From contig OY855913.1 of the NCBI GenBank assembly GCA_963693305.1, positions 22,070,114 through 22,134,113 on the forward strand: DNA of 64,000 nt, in the 5' to 3' direction. Every line of letters begins with the position of its first letter. The first letter of the stretch is position 1. A model generated the notes under the pieces. That model did no database searches. It saw only the letters and a program-made list of their open reading frames with translations, and had not been told where the DNA came from. Below are positions 1-10,320 of this stretch, in pieces. This stretch comes from Meandrina meandrites (taxonomy: Eukaryota > Cnidaria > Anthozoa > Scleractinia > Meandrinidae). The translations under genes and the position numbers were made by a program.

Positions 1-967
1 AACAAAGAACTATTTCTTTGTTTTAATCGGCCATTTCAAAAAAAATTCGAATTTATTCAAAAATCCCTAAGGCCCTGCCGGCTAATAGCTCAGCCAATCA
101 GAATGCAGCATTTCCATTAGTATAAAAGTAGAATTCTACCCGATAAAATCGTATGCCTCGTTGCTATCAAAGTAAAGTAGCATAGCATTTACTTTGCTAT
201 CAAAGTAAAGTAGCATAATCTTCGGGGAAATTCCAAAACGGCCCTATTTGATCTTATTTAAACAAATGAACTCAGTGAATAAAACCCGAAACGATTTTAA
301 TATGTCAGATGCTCGTTTTCTTCTTGACTTGAAAAACCAAGCGAAGAAAGGAAACAATGCGCATTTGAGTTCTATTGCCCTAGGTGTTCAACTTAGTATG
401 ATGTCACCATGGCAACCAATCTCATAAGCCAATGAAAATCAACACAAAAACAAAGGAAATCCCTCACCTGCCTCAGATGTTAGCGCTCACTTTAAACAGT
501 TAAAAGCTTGAACAAAAATTCTTTGCAATTGGTAATCAGCTGATTAAAGGCCTTTCATGAGGCATAACAAGGTCAGTGAAAACCTTGGAACATAAAAAAC
601 AAATATTTTCCAGTTTGAAATTTAGACGATCAGCTTCATATATTACCAATCTGGAAGCAACTTCTAATCAGCTGCGATGGCTCAAACGTAATTTAAGATT
701 GCAAATATTTTTTTTACCTTTAATTATTGCACATTTGCTTGTTCGCTTGCTTGACTAGTTCATATTAAACTTAACGGATGATTGACACCATTCGAATTGG
801 TTTTGACACTCCATTATTTTGTCACCTTGCCTTTTCAGCACCAGCAAAATCATTTATTTGTTTTGTATTTGCCTTCGTGATTGAACAGCTTAAATTTAAC
901 TGATAAAGGCGCTCCTACCAACTTTAATTTAGCCACACTGAACTCGAGTCCGTGACGAAATAGCAAT
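1..967. other. 5' flank of the first cysteine-rich gene
   Basis: No gene is seen here. The stretch from about 430 to 560 is recognisably similar to the stretch from about 4050 to 4190, in front of the second gene copy. Both have a run ending in CAGATGTT, then a TTAAA-rich stretch, then the shared block CAGCTGATTAAAGGCCT. The duplication therefore included upstream DNA and probably shared control elements. A TATAAAA stands at 121-127, but it is about 850 bases from the start codon and its role is unknown. Confidence 0.5.
161..216. repeat. 33-bp direct duplication with hairpin
   Basis: A 23-base segment at 161-183 returns unchanged at 194-216. The spacer contains TTTACTTTG, so the second copy forms a 9-bp perfect hairpin, TTTACTTTG-CTAT-CAAAGTAAA, at 188-209. 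The first copy lacks the left arm. Confidence 0.7.
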
Positions 968-3037
968 ATGAAGCTTGCGTTGTTTTTTGGAGTTTGCCTG
1001 GCGTTCGTTTTTGTAGTTGAGTCGTTCGTGGGGGATGAATTTGTCGAAGACGAGGAAGAAAATGAAGCGCGCCACCATTTACGCAAGGTAAGCTATCAGC
1101 CTATGAGCCAAAAAGGGCAAACAATTTCAAGAAAGATTGTTTTACAAGAAAATAAATCTGTTACGTTCAAGACGTTTTTTGTGTCAAATTAAAAAATTTA
1201 GGCAGCATGGTTGATTTTGTAAGGTACAATTATTTTTATTGTAAAAATCTTGAAAATCCATGACAAAACTCAAATGACCATTTTTCTTATTAAATTTCCT
1301 GTTGTTTCATCTTAAACAAGCCACACATCGACAATGTAGATTGACACTATGTACTGCTTTTAAAAATTAAGCTGAAAATCAGTTCATAGGACTTCTTCCG
1401 AAGTTATTAATAATATTTGAAGGTTGCAACTTAAAAACACATTTAAGGTAACTTTTACACCACGGAGGCCCTATTGGGGTTTTTAGGGATACGGGATATT
1501 TGGGTGAAAAATTATACGGATACGGTATATTTGGGAGAAAAATTAATGGGGATACGGTATATTTAAACAAGACATTCGGGGATATCGAAGATAAACGTTG
1601 GAGATACAAACCACAGGAATTAACGGAATACAATGGGATACAGGATACTCAGAACCCCCTAATAGGGCCTCTCCACGGCAAGAAGAAATCATGGGCTCTC
1701 TAAAGTGTCACAAGTCATTTCGGAAGCCTTTATTTCCAAATGTGTCCTAGCTTGCCAGGCATCTCCGAAGATTTACCCGTTATATTGCGTCTAAAAACGT
1801 AACTCAGTGAGCACTGTTTTGTCTCGTACTTCGCAGTGCAAGGACGATGAAGATTGTAGGTCTGGAGAATGTTGCAGGACTTATCGATACTGGTTTTGGT
1901 ACATATCCAGATGCTTTGCTCAGAGAAAAGAGAACGAACGATGCCTTGAGAAGACCGTGAGTGTGTAAATCTTATTTTTCTTGCTTGTTTGCATTTCAAC
2001 ACATCAACTTGACAAGCAAACACTGTCAGATGAAAGTATTGCTCGATAGCCCGGCTTCATTTGAATGGTCACACACTATCCATAAACTGACTCAAAAGCT
2101 ACAACCACTCATGCCCGTACCAAGACTTTTCTGATAACTGTGGCAATTGCGAAGCGCAGAAGGGGGTCAAATTTCGAAGGAAATGCTATATTTAGGTGAT
2201 ATCAGGAAAAGAAATTGCACTTCTTTCATATTAACTTCTTACAGGAGCATGAAAAAAAAAATTGTTTTAGATTTCGACCTAGGCAAGTACCTCGATTGGC
2301 CTGTTTCTACAACCCCTGCCACCTTGTACAGTAGCCTTTAACAGTGCCACATGAAAGTACTACTTAACAGCCTCCATTTAAATGGCCACTCAAAGGTGTC
2401 TTCCACACACAAAGTTTGACCTTTGCGACTTGACAGAATGTCAAATTTTCCCTTGAATAAGCGTTTCAATATAAATACAATGAAACAACCAGAACTGCCG
2501 TTTTGACTAAAAACTGTGTGGCTCATTCTTCATCGAACCGATTTTCAAATATTTCAACCCATCGATTTTTAATTTGCGAATTTGACTGATTTCATAACAT
2601 GCGTTAACATTGTTATGTGATTATGTGCATAAAAAATTTTGATAATTAGCCAAAATTTCATTCCGAATTATCATCCAAACACAAATATTTCATAAGATAA
2701 ACACAGTTTGTAAGCAGTACTCGACCCGAGAGTTGCGAATATCACGACTTTGCTAAATAAAAATAATGACAAAAAGCAGAAGCATAAAACAAAAACTGAA
2801 AACACATTTACTGCCGTCACGCATGTATTTTGTATTTTATTACAGTCACAAAATACGTGCCATTTTGGCTGTGCTGATGGCCTCGAGTGTCGCAGATCTG
2901 GCCCACCTCGTCCTCCGGGCGGAAAGCCTCCTCACCCTCACCGGCCTCGCCATCCTCATCATCACCGCCATGCCAAGTGCGTCCGCGCTGCTCCACCGAC
3001 GGAGGAACCTGGGTCGGGGGATCTGGACGACTACTAA
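968..3037 (+). CDS. Secreted ten-cysteine Dickkopf/prokineticin-like protein, copy 1
   Basis: Predicted three-exon gene of 143 aa with exons 968-1087, 1837-1956 and 2846-3037, all in phase 0 (AAG|GTAAGC, TTCGCAG|TGC, ACC|GTGAGT, TTACAG|TCA). Exon 1 is a signal peptide (MKLALFFGVCLAFVFVVES) plus an acidic propiece. Exon 2 has six cysteines as C-x5-C-x4-CC-x12-C-x9-C. Exon 3 has four more as C-x3-C-x5-C, including CADGLEC, then a loop with seven histidines, and the last in KCVR. A CC pair followed by C-x-x-GL-x-C is the pattern of the Dickkopf C-terminal domain and of prokineticins (colipase fold). The tail EEPGSGDLDDY ends the protein. The likely role is an extracellular ligand or matrix peptide; the target is unknown. 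The main alternative is a member of the coral small cysteine-rich protein (SCRiP) group. A diverged tandem copy starts at 4576. Confidence 0.83.
1466..1672. mobile_element. MITE with AGGCCCTATT ends
   Basis: A 207-bp element in intron 1 of the first cysteine-rich gene. The left end AGGCCCTATTGGGG is the inverse of the right end CCCCTAATAGGGCCT. CCACGG stands on both sides (1460-1465 and 1673-1678), which fits a target duplication. The interior repeats a motif close to GGATACGGTATATTTGGG three times in full, with further partial copies. It has no coding capacity. Its ends resemble those of the element at 63093-63295. Confidence 0.7.
2026..2400. repeat. Two copies of a dispersed 60-80 bp repeat
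   Basis: In intron 2 of the first cysteine-rich gene, 2026-2085 and 2340-2400 carry variants of one unit: CATGAAAGTACTGCTCAATAG-like sequence followed by TTCATTTGAATGGTCACAC-like sequence. The same unit appears near 50190-50440 and in tandem at 63505-63735. Confidence 0.6.
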
Positions 3038-3127
3038 CGAGGGAATTTTCACATTGACACTTGGGATATTTAGCAAATTACTGGTGATGGAATTTGGAAG
3101 TGGTACATAAACTGTCCACACTTGATC

Positions 3128-3133
3128 AATAAA
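3128..3133 (+). promoter_or_regulatory. Polyadenylation signal AATAAA
   Basis: A canonical hexamer 91 bases after the stop codon of the first cysteine-rich gene; it fits that gene's 3' end. Confidence 0.6.
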
Positions 3134-4575
3134 AAAGTGTTAATTTAATGCGTTAGCCTTCTTTGCTTTAAAACAAATAAGCATTGCGATTCTGAGAAAA
3201 TGTTTCCTAAGCCAATTACAGAGCTGTAGCGGTTTAGCACAATTTTGTATCTTCTATTGCATGTCAGTGTCTAGAGGACAGGTTCCCGGAAGGGGGCACT
3301 GCTTGTCCAAGGTTTTCAGTTGCTTGCGCTTTTTGATAGCCTACAGAAAACGCGTTGTAGTGGGGAATAATGCAGAGCGTGATAATTCAAGCACAAAGCG
3401 CGAGGGTGCGGCGCGCTCCGCCTCTCCGCGCACTCGAGCTTCGCCCTCGTCTGTCGCGCTCAGCGATTTGCCCTGCAAGCTACACCTTAGTAGAAAGTTG
3501 GTGTTCAGCTATCAGTCGACCGTTTTCCTTAATCTCGTGCCTAGAGCCGTTGTCGATCGATCAAGCACGATCTGATCGAGAAGATCATATTACGCCGATG
3601 AATTGATATCTCGAGCTTGGGACTGAAAATCTTGGTTACCAAGCCTATAGTCTCTGATCATGCGCACTATATTAGCTTTTTATTTCACCTTATACCAATG
3701 CCCTCAGTTTAGTCCCTACCGACCCTTGCAGACATAAAGGGGGTCTAGAAACAAGACAAGTAAACTCGTTTGTTCGCTCAGTGCCTCTCATGATATTTAG
3801 TAAAAAAAAAAAAACAGATTATGAAAACGAACTTCAAAAACCTTCTTTCAAATAACTATCAATTTTGTTCCTTTATCGCAGGTTTTCAAATAGACAAACG
3901 CAATATAACAGCAAAAAGAAACTGCATAAATCAGGTGTATCTTTCATCAACAAAGAGCTGAACGACAATTTATTACCGTCGGCGTTGGTGAAGAGATCGG
4001 GATAAAAATGTTCAATTGCGATCAATGCTCGTTAACCGATCAAAGCTAACAACAATAGGAAGGATATCTTCACAGCTGCTTCAGATGTTGGCTGTTTTCT
4101 TTAATAACCGGTTAAAACTAGTTTCAACATATTAACAATAAACTTTTGTGGTGGACAAATCAGCTGATTAAAGGCCTCTGAATAAAACATAAAAGAATTT
4201 ATGGTATAAAAGAACATGGAGCAAACTAAACAATATTCCTATATCAACAAGGTGAAAATTTCTTTCTCTCAATCACAGATTTATTTGAACTGTTTTCAAT
4301 TGCCGAAAATGCTGTTTTTTCATATTTCACGACTGACATTTCAAAATTTACCTGTCTTGATTACCTTAAAATAAAATATTTAACCTTGTTTTAATTACTT
4401 TTATACACACCACTGCCTCTCACATTTGTTTTTTTGGTCAGTCGGAACGAAACCTTTGTTTAAATTTTGCTTGCCTTTAGCTTTGTGATAAATAGTGCCA
4501 TTAAACATTCAATTCACAAGGAATCTTGTACGATCTTAAATTCAATCCGCGCTAAGTTCGTGCAGTTCTAGCAAC
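3134..4575. other. Intergenic spacer between the two cysteine-rich genes
   Basis: No gene is seen. A GC-rich stretch at about 3398-3460 holds the imperfect inverted pair AGCGCGAGGG and CCCTCGTCTGTCGCGCT. From about 4050 onward the sequence matches the upstream region of copy 1 and so probably contains the promoter of copy 2. Confidence 0.5.
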
Positions 4576-6344
4576 ATGAGGTTCGCGTTGCTGTTTGGCC
4601 TTTGCCTGGCGTTTGTCTTGGTAGTGGAATCTTTTGTGGGTCACAGAAATGACGATCGTCATGGTCCTCGCAAGGTAAACTTTGTTTTTTAACTTAGCGA
4701 AAAATTATATACTGAAAAGAATGACTTAAAGTCTATTTCTGAGAAATAAACTAAATACAAAAGTGAAACCTGACCACCAATCAGACACCAAAATCAGCTC
4801 GTATTAGCGATGTAGGGTTCTTTAACAGGAAATTAAATGACTTAAAAAGGTGTTTTATTTGAGCAAACGATAATAGCTTTTATAACGAAGTGGTGGTTTC
4901 GAGTTGGTTTTAAGGTGGGGCTCCGCTGTAAATGTATTTTATTTTTGCTGCATAAAATATTAATAATTAAGGAACATGCTGCTTTAGTTAAATGGAGAGA
5001 AACGATACAAACAATCGAAGAGTTTGATGGAATTTGAAGTTTTTTGATCGAACTCCTTTTCGATAGAAAATAAAAACATTTTTAAAAGACATTTTTTGAA
5101 GAAATCAGATTTTTTTATTTTTTATCATCTCGTCATCAGATAAATAATGCTCAAAACATTTAATGATTTCAAAACTCTAACGTTTATTTATGCTGAAATG
5201 ACCTTCCAGCTGATAGATGAAGAATGCTCGATGAACGCCTTGTTATCTGTTTTGTAGTGCAAGAAAAAGTGTAAAGCCGGAGAATGCTGCAGAATATTCT
5301 GGTACTGGTACGAGTGCTTCCCTCAGAGGGGACTGGGTCAGCCTTGCCGCAGGAAGCCACCAGCTGTAAGTGTTCACTTCACATTTTCCCGACAAACAAG
5401 GGAATATCCCGTGCGCAGCAAGACGCTTATTTTTTCTATAAAATCCATTTGGTTGAGTAAAACTACCACATACATACATACATACATACATAACTTTTTG
5501 TTAAGGCAGGTCTAGTAGGGCAACCATAAGGCTGGTGTGGACCTGCCATTTAAATCGAACAGAAACTTGTTAAGAATCCCAACTGGCAGGAGGCTGACCA
5601 GTTGGCTATATACAAAGCGTGGAGGAGTTGAATTCGGGACCACCGAAGACAAATCCATCTAGTGGCAGGGAGGAGGATTTGAACCCGGGACCTCCGGATT
5701 ACCACGAAAGTCATGCTCTTACTTGTCTGACAGCTCTATGTTAAAGTTGAGCTCAGTGCCTTGCCATTGCCTTCAATAGCAGATTGAAGTAGGCGAAGAA
5801 AGCGTGGGCCATATAATGTAGTAGAAACTGGTAGAACTTGAAGTATTAAAGAACAACTCTAAAGAAGAGAATATCGATAGGACTGCTTTACTATCATAAA
5901 ATTAAAATTAAACCTAAACTGAAGTAAATATGATTCTTTCTCGATCAAACCCTTATCATGTTTGAGGTAGAAAATTAAAAGCCCAAGCAATGGACCCCCA
6001 GAGTTTTGGGTTTCGAGGTAGATTCCGATTTAAAACAAAGTGGTGAAAATAAATGCAGAAACTGAATGGATATTGTCGCCTGAATGTTATCTGTCGTAGT
6101 TCTCTCATTTTATAATTCTTTTCCAAAATAAAGCACATTCGTCGATCGTTATACTGGTACACTCACATGTAGTATTTTGTTACAGTTCCTCTGTCATCAC
6201 GCTTGTAAAGATGGACTAGTGTGCAAACGATCCCGCAGTCCACGCCCTACAGGCGGAAGACATCCTCACGATCGCAAACGTTTCAAGTGCGTACGCCCTC
6301 CTACGCCAACACCAGAGCCCGGGTCTGGGGACCTCGATTACTAG
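4576..6344 (+). CDS. Secreted ten-cysteine Dickkopf/prokineticin-like protein, copy 2
   Basis: Predicted three-exon gene of 121 aa with exons 4576-4674, 5258-5365 and 6186-6344, all in phase 0 and at the same positions as in copy 1. Exon 1 is a signal peptide (MRFALLFGLCLAFVLVVES). Exon 2 gives C-x3-C-x4-CC-x8-C-x9-C; the CC-x8-C spacing is that of vertebrate Dickkopf proteins. Exon 3 gives C-x3-C-x5-C (CKDGLVC) and a final KCVR. The loop before the last cysteine is shorter than in copy 1 and has only two histidines. The tail PEPGSGDLDY keeps the acidic Gly-Ser-Gly motif. All ten cysteines and the tail are kept despite strong divergence elsewhere, which suggests a functional gene. The role is inferred to be a secreted ligand or matrix peptide. 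Confidence 0.83.
5501..5745 (-). mobile_element. tRNA-derived SINE-like element
   Basis: Read on the minus strand, this block has a tRNA-like head: GAGCTGTCAGACAAGTAAGAGC resembles an A box, and GGGTTCAAATCC (plus 5675-5686) is a near-perfect B box at tRNA-like spacing. A body follows down to about 5501. It lies in intron 2 of the second cysteine-rich gene. A CATA microsatellite at about 5464-5492 is adjacent. Confidence 0.6.
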
Positions 6345-6436
6345 ATGTCGAAACCGCACACATTAAACACTGGGTAGTTTTGAGGCGTTTGTAGTCGGGA
6401 TTTGGTATTGAATGTATAAATTTTGTCATGTTAGCC

Positions 6437-6442
6437 AATAAA
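6437..6442 (+). promoter_or_regulatory. Polyadenylation signal AATAAA
   Basis: A canonical hexamer 93 bases after the stop of the second cysteine-rich gene, almost the same distance as in copy 1. Confidence 0.6.
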
Positions 6443-7111
6443 AGGTGTTTGATGAGAGCCTTACATGTTCAGCTTTAAAGTTTTTTGTTCCGCCTGCAGC
6501 AATAAAGTTCAAACTCTCGTAACATTATTCTCGATTTGGTTTATGGAAAATAATTCAAACAAGCAGGTCTGGGAAATTCGAAGGACTAATTATTCTCTAT
6601 CAAAAAGTCGGAACAAATGCAGAATTCTTGAGTGAGAAAAACATTGAATTGCTGCCTTAAACGATAGTAACATTGTTGATAAATTGCCCCGCCGACTGGA
6701 TAGCACTGTTGGCTCAGCTGAATTAATTTCAATTAAAACAATGTATTGATCAATTTTACGATTGTCACTGAAAGGAATGTTTCTTGTCAGCAATGCTCTG
6801 CTCTTGATTGCTCAGTTGTGCTAATCTTGTTAAAATGATCTTTAAGGAACACAAATTTACTTGCTTGATACTGTATTTTTCCTGATTAATTTTACGAATT
6901 AAGAACAGAGTTTGTGGCTTTCGAAAGTTGAGAAAAAAGGCCTTTCACAGTGTCACGATTGTTTGTTATATACGGTATGGGAAGCTTCCAATTATCATCA
7001 CACGGTAAATATTTTACTAAAATTCAGCAAAACGTTTGCCCCCGATGTCAACATTGTAGCGTCATGTAAATCGAATAAGTTCAATCTTTTATCCAGCGTT
7101 TTACATTTGCT

Positions 7112-7271
7112 TTAAAGGGACACTGTCAATATCCTCTTAGCTGATACTTCTTTGCTTTTAATACTTTTGGCATTTTTCTCTTCCTATTGCAAGACAATAA
7201 AGCGCAATTATAGCAAGCTACAGGCCATTCTTATAAAATATGATGTTTCAGGCATGAAAGTGTCCCTTTAA
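7112..7271. mobile_element. Short TTAA-flanked MITE
   Basis: Inverted ends TTAAAGGGACACT and AGTGTCCCTTTAA with TTAA at both edges (7112-7115 and 7268-7271). The ends match the family of the better-proven element at 53725-54107. Confidence 0.75.
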
Positions 7272-7907
7272 GACAGATCGTATTCCGAGGGGTTTATTGT
7301 CCTTTTAAAACAACAGGATACATTTGCATAACAATAAAACTAATATCTCAAATGATTTTCCTTGTTTGGTAAAATCGCGTCGTGACGTCATATCGATACA
7401 CTTTCGAGGAGAAAGACATCTGTGCCTACTCGTCCTACATGTTCACTCGGAATTTGGCAAAATACGTTCGCTTATTTTTTGCGTATTCGAGACGCTTAGG
7501 CAGATATCTCAGTTGAAGACAGCTGTCAAAGGAAAAGCAAATAAAATAATACGAAATGCTTTACTTCAAAAAATTGTAGAAGCCAGAGCGAGCGAACAAA
7601 CTATTTATTAAATTTTATTAGCATATACAGACGAGAAGAAATGACAAGCACTGATGGGAAACCGAGATGCAATTTTCTTATTAACTCTCAGCTTATACCA
7701 GCAGTCATTCAATCGTATTTTCTCCTTACTTGTTTACGAAAATTTCGATAAGGAATGTCACGAGAAGAAGGGAGTTGATCAGAGTAGCAAACATTCATTC
7801 ACTAATCCCCGCAGTGCAGGTTGGCGCCAAGGGTGACTAAACGAGCGGGAATGAGTGTCTTAACTCAATACAAACTCCTGGATCCGGTTTTTGAATCGCC
7901 CAGAGCC

Positions 7908-8314
7908 CCCCGGGGGGGAAGGGTACTCGAAGTATACATGACGGGGGGGGGGGGGGGTCCGACGGAGATGCACAAGCCAGAAATTTTAGACCCCCCAAAA
8001 ATACCTGGCATCAAAATTTCCAATCCCCCCAAAATACAAGACTTGATATAAACAATTTTTCTGGAACACACATCACTGAAAAAAAGTTCCCATGAATATT
8101 TTTCTGATCCACTGATCGCAACGAAAACCCGGAACAAAAAGTTCGCTCGGAGACAAGACCCCCAAAAAATGCGCGTACTTTTTTAAGACCTAAAAAAATA
8201 CGTGACAGATCACTTGACCCAAAAAAATACCGAGCTTGTAAATTTTCAAACCAAAAAAATACGTCGGACCCCCCTTTCCCCCCGTCATGTATACTTCGAG
8301 TACCCCCTCCTGGG
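7908..8314. mobile_element. hAT-like MITE with poly-G ends and internal motif array
   Basis: About 407 bp, flanked by the 8-bp direct repeat CCAGAGCC (7900-7907 and 8315-8322), the target-site size of hAT transposons. The inverted ends share GTACTCGAAGTATACATGACG followed by runs of G (15 G at 7943-7957). The interior has at least six copies of a GACCCCCAAAAATAC-like motif (near 7991, 8023, 8157, 8188, 8216 and 8250). It has no coding capacity. Confidence 0.8.
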
Positions 8315-10320
8315 CCAGAGCCGTTGCGTTTCCCGACTGCTGGTCAAACGCAGGCTCTGGTAACGAGATTGAAGGATCATATGATAATGCCTTAATTAAC
8401 CACCGTCTACCCATCAATAACGTTTTTTTTCAAAATACTTTATGTTTCTAGACATTTTTTGCTTAAAAAGATTCTTAAACTGGGAGTATTCGGTTGCTAG
8501 CCTGAGTAGTGTTTCCCTTTTTCACATTTGAAATAATATCGCGAGCTTTTAAACAATTAAAACCTTACAAAAGAGAAACACCTGATCGCAGGTTAGGAGG
8601 ATTCTAGCACGTATTCTTGATATTACGCCTCCTCACACGCAAACGAATATGGGAATGATGACTTCTTGGCTTAATTTACAGAACGTGCTAACTAGATGCT
8701 ATTTTAGAACAATAATAAAAATATTAATAATATGTATTTATAAATAGCGAGCAGCTGATAGGAAACCGTGGATTCTTGCACGTCTTTCTATCTCTTTTCT
8801 TAGTCTCTTGAGACCCTACTTTACCTTACAAATAATTGAATGTGGCTCGAAATCGGGACTTCCTGCTGTCATAAATTGAGTTTACGCTCCATTATTCACT
8901 ACCATTGTTCCAAGTTTGTTTTGTTGCTCGAAAGAAAAACGCTCGCAGTGTCTACATAACGTTTTCAAAAACTCATTATATATTCATAAAGAAAGTACAA
9001 AAGAAATTAATGTTTAATGAGTGTCTTTATATATATCTGATAAGGGCACGGCTAAACTTTACGTCCAATTTTCTAGGCCAAAATTACCCCCAAACCTAAA
9101 TATTAGTACTGATCTACATCAGAAGATGTTAATCCCGTTCAATAAATTCGCAGTTCGTGTTTTATCAAGTCTAAAACACTCGGCTGTGCCTCGTGTTTTA
9201 AACTTAATAAAACACTGCTGCTCATTTATTACCATTACGCAAACAATGACTTTTTTGTATGGCTTTTTGTGGGACTGATGGGTGGAAAGCTTATTTGCTT
9301 TTTGCCGAACAGGAAAAAGGAAGCTAAAGTCGTAAAATTTGGTTAATGTACGCTCAAGGCCTTAGAAGAATGAAAATCAATTTCTCCTGATAATATCGAT
9401 GCATTGAATGGCAATCAGGGAGGAGAATTTAGCTTTCAATCAATTAAAACAATTCACTACGATCTTTTAAAAAGACTGGGAATCATTTTCCTTAATTGCT
9501 CTTATGTTATTTTTATTTTGTTTTCTTCTCATACGAATTCCATATTTAAATCTTTACTAAATACATGGACAGTTTCCAATCAACAATTATATCGAATGGA
9601 GGCATCAAAAGTTTTAATAAGGGACAAAAACAAAGCACAACTTCACTGCAAGCTTAAAACGACGCACGAACATTTAACCGATTCACTTCCTTAATGACAA
9701 GTCTACAAGCGGGCGATTTTGTGTAATAAATGCTCCTAGTTGTAATGTCATTTTGTTTGCAAAGGCTTGACAGAAGTTCACTAAGTGTATTCACTTGTCC
9801 AAACGCAGCGCTGGACCTCAATGCAGCCAATTTTGAACATGTCAAAACACCGTTTAAGAGAATAAAGCAAAAATGGACGTGTCTACGATTAATACCTTGG
9901 GCATTTGATTTTTAACATTTTTTTTTCAAGTGAACACTGTCAAAAACGCATTAACTAAGTGCCTCTTTAAACTAAACTTCATTTTTCAGCTGTTTAGCTG
10001 GCGTGCCAACTAATGCTTCTTTGGTTTCAGTAATTATCTATAGAAGGCCACTTCTATATAGTTAGGTTTTAGGTTCAAAACACCCTGCGAGCGATCAATG
10101 TCAAAAAGCTAGCATTACCAACTTGCTTCTTCATATTAAACTGAAGTAAAAATTGCTGCTTCTCTGCTTTCAGTATTTTTATGTTTTTTTTTTCAATTTA
10201 CAGCAGTTCCTTTCCAACAAGGACTATAAAGATTATAGCCACTTCTAATTTAGTGTTTCAATTTCAATGGGATTGCGTTAGGCTTTAGATCTACCCCAAG
10301 ATTGCCAAGATTCTTGACAT

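Larger units (their letters stand above)
6443..10320. other. Gene-free stretch between cysteine-rich gene and GPCR
   Basis: I see no supportable gene. It holds two inverted-repeat elements, listed separately (7112-7271 and 7908-8314), and a short foldback at about 9154-9215 built from GTGTTTTA / TAAAACAC arms. The rest is unremarkable AT-rich DNA. Confidence 0.5.

Noticed and set aside
121..127. TATA box for the first cysteine-rich gene
   Set aside because: It is about 850 bases from the start codon with no evidence of a transcript start or intron joining the two.
7821..8137. Overlapping frames on both strands near 8 kb
   Set aside because: They read through the hAT-like element and its poly-G ends.
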